From DAHVFK01 sp035310985 (lineage in GTDB: Bacteria; Pseudomonadota; Gammaproteobacteria; Burkholderiales; SG8-39): a stretch of 32,954 bases of DNA. The position numbers and the translations under genes were made by a program. Every line of letters starts with the position of its first letter. Position 1 is the stretch's first letter. Positions 29,755 to 32,954 of this stretch are shown here, piece after piece. Location of the stretch: NCBI GenBank assembly GCA_035310985.1, contig DATGDH010000054.1, positions 1 to 32,954 on the forward strand. The letters are read 5' to 3'. The notes beneath the pieces were generated by a model, which worked only from the letters and a program-made list of their open reading frames with translations, was not told where the DNA came from and did no database searches.

Positions 29755-31721
29755 AGCCAGGGGAAGCCAAGCTCCCGAACCTGTTTCAACCCGGACGGCT
29801 GGGCCGGTTCAAGACGCGCAACCGCATCAAGTACGGCGCCTGCTGCGTGTCCAACTACAACACGCGCGACGGCTTCATTACCGAGCGCGAGCTCGCCCGC
29901 ATGCGCGTCATCGCGCGCACCGGCTGCGGCATCATCACCAACCAGGGCGCGTATCCGGATCCGCTCGGCGAGGGCAAGGCGTACTTCCGCCAGGTGGCGA
30001 TCTTCGACGACAAGTTCCTGCCGCAGTTCGAGCGCATCGCCGCCGATATCAAGTCGGAAGGTGCGGTCGCGATCCAGCAGATCCTGCATGCCGGCCGCTA
30101 CGGCGGCATCGACCTGGGCTATTGCATACAGCCCTCGGACGTGCCGCAGACGCTGCCGCACTTTCGTCCGCCCAAGGTGATGACCAAGGAGGAGATCCGC
30201 GATTGCATCGGCCAGCATGCGGACGCGGCCCGGCGTGCGGTGCGCGCCGGCTTCGACGGCACCGAGGTCACGAGCTTCATGGGTTACCTGCTGGCGAACT
30301 TCAATTCGCGCTTCACGAACCAGCGCACCGACGAGTACGGCGGATCGATCGCGAACCGCGGACGTTTCATGCGCGAACTGATCGACGCCATCAAGCAGGC
30401 CACGCCGGAAAACCCGCTGGTCGTGCGCCTGAACGGCGCCGAGCTGATGGACAAGTGGGGCGGCAACAGCGAGGACGAATGCTTCGAGCTGATGCGGCAG
30501 GCGGTGGACGCCGGCGTGGACATGATCAGCGTGACCGTCGGCTGGCAGGAGGCGCCCGAGTCCTCGATCGGCCGCGATATCCCACCCGGCTACTGGAACT
30601 ATCTGTCCGAGCGCGCGAAGAAGATGTTTCCGAACACGTTGATCACGTTCGGCAACCGGTTGCCCGACCCGCGCATGGCGAACGATTGTATCCGCGACGG
30701 TGTGTTCGACTTCTGGGAGGTCTGCCGCCCGCTGCTCGCCGACCCGGAGCTCATCCACAAGGCGGCAGAGGACCGCCTGGACGAGGTGCGCCGCTGCATC
30801 GGCTCGCTGAACTGCCTGTCGCGCCTGTTCCGCGACCTGCCGTACACCTGCACCATGAATCCCGCGCTCGGGCACGAAGTCGAGCCCGAGTACGAGGTCC
30901 GCCCGGCCGCGTACAAGAAGAAGGTGATGGTGATCGGTGCCGGCCCTGCCGGCATGGAGTGCGCGATCACGGCCGCAAAGCGCGGGCACGAGGTCACGGT
31001 TTTCGATCGCGCCGCGCAAATCGGCGGGAATCTGCGCGCCTATGCGTCCAACGACCTGGCTCGCCCCGACGATCTGCTATCCGTGATTTCGCATTACGAG
31101 GTCGTGGCGCGCAAGCTCGGGATCGAGATGCGCCTGAACACCGAAGTGCACGCAAGGTTCATGCGCAGCGTGCTGCACCAATACGACGTGTGCGTCATTG
31201 CCGCAGGCGCCCGTGTCGATCGAGCGCCATTCGCGCATCTGCCGGGAGCGGAGCGCATGGTCGACGCGCTCGACGTGGCGCACGGAAGGGTCGCGGTCGG
31301 CAAGAGGGTGGTGGTCGTCGGCGGCGGCAAGATCGGCCTTACGGTGGCGGAGTCGCTGCGCAAGCGCCACGGGGCCGAAGTGACCGTGGTCGAGCAGGAC
31401 AAGCGCATCGCCGGCGACGTCAAGCCCTCGTTCAAGTGGCGCCACGCGGCCTGGGTGGAGGAGCTGGGCATCGCGTGCCTCACCTCCAGCCGGCCGGTCA
31501 ACGTCGCTGCCGAGGGGGTAACGGTGCGCGATGCCAAGGGCGCCGAGCGACTGCTGCCCGCGGACTCGGTGATCCTCGCGGCCTCCATCCGGCCGTCGCA
31601 CGAGCTGTTCGGCGAGTTCGAGTGGATGGTGGATGAGCTCCACGGGGTGGGCGACGCGGTGATCGCGCGCGGGCTCGAGCAGGCGATCCAGGAAGGTTTC
31701 CGGCTCGGCGTAAGGCTATGA
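29751..31721 (+). CDS. FMN/FAD oxidoreductase, TMADH / 2,4-dienoyl-CoA reductase-like, Fe-S motif altered
   Basis: 656 residues. Residues 1 to about 370 form an old-yellow-enzyme TIM barrel (LFQPGRLGRFKTRNRI, QILHAGRYGG, NFNSRFTNQRTDEYGGSIANRGRF). Residues about 385-656 form an FAD/NAD(P) domain with VMVIGAGPAGMECAI and VVVVGGGKIGLTVAE. The linker should carry a 4Fe-4S cluster. Trimethylamine dehydrogenase has C-x2-C-x2-C-x12-C, but this protein has C349-x2-S352-x2-C355-x11-C367, so the second ligand is Ser. The cluster may be modified, labile or absent. It could move electrons from IorAB-derived ferredoxin or NADH to an enoyl or nitrogen compound; this is inference only. Overlaps iorB by 4 bp, preceded by AAGGAAGA. 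Confidence 0.88.
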   Translation: MKPGEAKLPNLFQPGRLGRFKTRNRIKYGACCVSNYNTRDGFITERELARMRVIARTGCGIITNQGAYPDPLGEGKAYFRQVAIFDDKFLPQFERIAADIKSEGAVAIQQILHAGRYGGIDLGYCIQPSDVPQTLPHFRPPKVMTKEEIRDCIGQHADAARRAVRAGFDGTEVTSFMGYLLANFNSRFTNQRTDEYGGSIANRGRFMRELIDAIKQATPENPLVVRLNGAELMDKWGGNSEDECFELMRQAVDAGVDMISVTVGWQEAPESSIGRDIPPGYWNYLSERAKKMFPNTLITFGNRLPDPRMANDCIRDGVFDFWEVCRPLLADPELIHKAAEDRLDEVRRCIGSLNCLSRLFRDLPYTCTMNPALGHEVEPEYEVRPAAYKKKVMVIGAGPAGMECAITAAKRGHEVTVFDRAAQIGGNLRAYASNDLARPDDLLSVISHYEVVARKLGIEMRLNTEVHARFMRSVLHQYDVCVIAAGARVDRAPFAHLPGAERMVDALDVAHGRVAVGKRVVVVGGGKIGLTVAESLRKRHGAEVTVVEQDKRIAGDVKPSFKWRHAAWVEELGIACLTSSRPVNVAAEGVTVRDAKGAERLLPADSVILAASIRPSHELFGEFEWMVDELHGVGDAVIARGLEQAIQEGFRLGVRL

Positions 31722-32119
31722 GCGCGCTGCCAGACGCGGCTGCGTGGCGCGGCGCGGCGGGCCGCTTCGGCGGGCTGTTCGAGCCGCTCGATGCCGGAGC
31801 GCGGGTCGGCCTCATAGCGCGCGCCAATCCGGCGAGCATGCTGCTCTGGGAGGTGGGCGCACAGGGCGTAGCCGCGCGCGTCGCGCCGTTCCCGGGTTTC
31901 GCGTCGTGCGGCGTCGACATGCTGCTGAGCGCCGACCCCGATTCCATGGACCGAATCCTGGACGCTGTCGACGGCGACCTTTTCGCGGCGCTGCGGGCCG
32001 ACATTCGCCAGGGCGGAGTCGTCTGCTACATGCTGCGCCGGCGCTGCGACCTGGAGGCGCGCGGCTTCGAAGACTTGCTGGAGGCCCTGGGCTTCGCGTT
32101 CATGGGCGCGTGCCGGTGA
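31718..32119 (+). CDS. Unknown protein, 133 residues
   Basis: Not recognised. Its ATG overlaps the flavoprotein stop (ATGA) and its stop overlaps the next gene, so it belongs to the ior operon. It is soluble, with no signal peptide or membrane segment. Predicted alternating strands and helices include ARVGLIARANPASMLLWEVG and IRQGGVVCYMLRRRCDLEA. Four Cys (near positions 64, 102, 109 and 132) are too scattered for an obvious metal site. An accessory or electron-transfer partner role is possible but unsupported. Confidence 0.7.
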   Translation: MSALPDAAAWRGAAGRFGGLFEPLDAGARVGLIARANPASMLLWEVGAQGVAARVAPFPGFASCGVDMLLSADPDSMDRILDAVDGDLFAALRADIRQGGVVCYMLRRRCDLEARGFEDLLEALGFAFMGACR

Positions 32120-32316
32120 TCTTCGAGAATCCCGCGGGGGCGCCGGAACTGGCCTGCGATGCCTGCGGCTGCCGCTGGTTCGACCGCATGACCGGGAGCT
32201 GCTACGAGTGCGGCACGCCGGTCAGCCCGCAGGCACAGGCCGAGTACCGCAAAGCCCTGGAGGAGTTTGCGGCGAGTCGCCGCGGTGAGAAGCGCGCGGC
32301 GCGTCGCCCGACTTAG
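32116..32316 (+). CDS. Small zinc-ribbon protein, 66 residues
   Basis: GTG start overlapping the previous stop as GTGA; an in-frame GTG at 32110 would add two residues. The N-terminal half is a zinc ribbon, C-x2-C and C-x2-C with a 14-residue spacing (CDACGCRWFD ... CYECGTPV). The C-terminus is a basic helix rich in Lys/Arg. Rubredoxin-like electron transfer or a structural or regulatory role are all possible. Last gene of the ior operon, 9 bp from the convergent hydrolase gene. Confidence 0.72.
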   Translation: MIFENPAGAPELACDACGCRWFDRMTGSCYECGTPVSPQAQAEYRKALEEFAASRRGEKRAARRPT

Positions 32317-32325
32317 CCGAACGAG

Positions 32326-32943
32326 CTACCTGTAGAACACGAGCCCGCCGATGTGCGCGACGAGCTTCTTTTCCTTCGCCCACGACGGCTTGATGTAGGT
32401 GGCGTGGAAGTACATCGCGCCCTGCAGCTCCGGCTCACGGCGTCCGTCGTATACGTCCTGCGCCACCTGCTGTGCGCGCGCCCAGTCCGCGCCGCCCGGC
32501 TGCGGCAGCGTGTCGAACTCGGTCCACGAGAACGCGCCGACGTAGCGCTCACGCAGCGCGTCCCAGTTCTTCTGGTAGACCACCGCGCATACCGATTGCG
32601 GATAGAGCGGCGAGGCCTTGCGGTTCATCGTCACCTCGGCCACGGCATACTGGCCCGCAAGGGGCTCGCCGCGCGCCTCGTAGTACACGTTGCGCGCCAG
32701 GCAGTTCAGTTCCTGGTTCCTGGCTTGCAGCGCCCGCTCGCGCGCCGCGTCCTGATGCGCGAAATACGCATGCAGCGCGAACGCGAAGCCCGTCGCAATC
32801 GCGCCCATGACGAGCGCGAACGCCAGCGCCTCCCCGTCCGCGCGGTACCAGAACCGGCGCAGCGCGCGCCGCGTCGGCGCAAGCGACCAGTACGCGCGCG
32901 AGGACAGATCGGCGAAATAAGTTCGCGCATTCATCCCGCCCAT
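32326..32943 (-). CDS. Membrane-anchored cell wall hydrolase (SleB / Hydrolase_2 family)
   Basis: 205 residues. One N-terminal membrane segment (about 38-60, ALAFALVMGAIATGFAFAL) anchors a C-terminal SleB-type lytic domain: NCLARNVYYEARGEPLAGQ with catalytic E89, AVAEVTMNRKASPLYP, CAVVYQK and AMYFHATYIKPSW. It probably cleaves peptidoglycan glycan strands during envelope growth. The start is ATG 32943 or ATG 32934 (MNARTYF); the latter follows GGCGGGA. Not related to the neighbouring catabolic genes. Confidence 0.9.
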   Translation of the reverse strand: MGGMNARTYFADLSSRAYWSLAPTRRALRRFWYRADGEALAFALVMGAIATGFAFALHAYFAHQDAARERALQARNQELNCLARNVYYEARGEPLAGQYAVAEVTMNRKASPLYPQSVCAVVYQKNWDALRERYVGAFSWTEFDTLPQPGGADWARAQQVAQDVYDGRREPELQGAMYFHATYIKPSWAKEKKLVAHIGGLVFYR

Positions 32944-32954
32944 GGTTCGCGTGC

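Noticed and set aside
1..32954. CRISPR arrays, tRNA/rRNA genes, insertion sequences or attachment sites
   Set aside because: No regularly spaced repeats, transposase motifs, terminal inverted repeats or RNA gene signatures were found by eye.

Overview
The window is about 33 kb of very GC-rich, almost gap-free coding DNA. Its style points to a betaproteobacterium (Burkholderiales/Rhodocyclales-like): strong G/C third positions, ATGA/GTGA stop-start overlaps at most junctions, a Liv-type ABC transporter, an NnrS protein, an Lrp regulator and IorAB. This placement is an inference; there is no rRNA or other marker. No tRNA, CRISPR array, insertion sequence or phage gene was seen.

Layout. (1) 2-1087: 3' part of a TrpB2-type tryptophan synthase beta chain, cut by the window edge. 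(2) 1092-4848, minus strand: hyuA-hyuB, an ATP-dependent hydantoinase/oxoprolinase/acetone-carboxylase-type pair. (3) 4850-4904: a short divergent control region with a GTATAC-rich palindromic operator. (4) 4905-21824, plus strand: fifteen genes with no gap over 9 bp. They encode a 3-hydroxyacyl-CoA dehydrogenase/enoyl-CoA hydratase fusion, a GntR/FCD regulator, a thiolase, an acyl-CoA ligase, a VOC epimerase-like protein, an acyl-CoA dehydrogenase, the B12-binding and catalytic subunits of an acyl-CoA mutase, a three-subunit molybdenum hydroxylase (FAD, 2Fe-2S and Mo subunits), a class III CoA-transferase, NnrS, a MeaB GTPase with an extra C-terminal V4R domain, and an isocitrate lyase/PEP mutase-family lyase. 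(5) 21794-26521, minus strand: a branched-chain/aromatic-acid-type ABC transporter (livK, livH, fused livM-livG, livF) with a good sigma70 promoter before livK and a leaky-terminator-like hairpin after it. (6) 26727-27218, minus strand: an Lrp/AsnC regulator. (7) 27320-32316, plus strand: iorA-iorB (indolepyruvate ferredoxin oxidoreductase), a TMADH/2,4-dienoyl-CoA reductase-like flavoprotein with a damaged Fe-S motif, an unknown 133-residue protein and a small zinc ribbon. (8) 32326-32943, minus strand: a membrane-anchored SleB-type cell wall hydrolase.

How it may work together. Regions 2-5 read as one catabolic unit: uptake (Liv), CoA activation (ligase and/or CoA-transferase), oxidation or hydroxylation (acyl-CoA dehydrogenase, Mo hydroxylase), carbon-skeleton rearrangement (B12 mutase with its MeaB chaperone), beta-oxidation-type steps (fusion protein, thiolase) and C-C cleavage (lyase), under a local GntR regulator. 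The mutase keeps the residues that bind a substrate carboxylate, but much of the rest of its pocket is rewritten, including a run of six glycines. The epimerase-like protein has lost the usual His-His metal site. The acyl-CoA dehydrogenase has no catalytic Glu at either standard position. MeaB is fused to a small-molecule-sensing V4R domain. This set looks like a methylmalonyl-CoA-type module retuned for another, probably bulkier, carboxylated acyl-CoA. It is the best candidate here for an undescribed pathway. The substrate cannot be read from the sequence.
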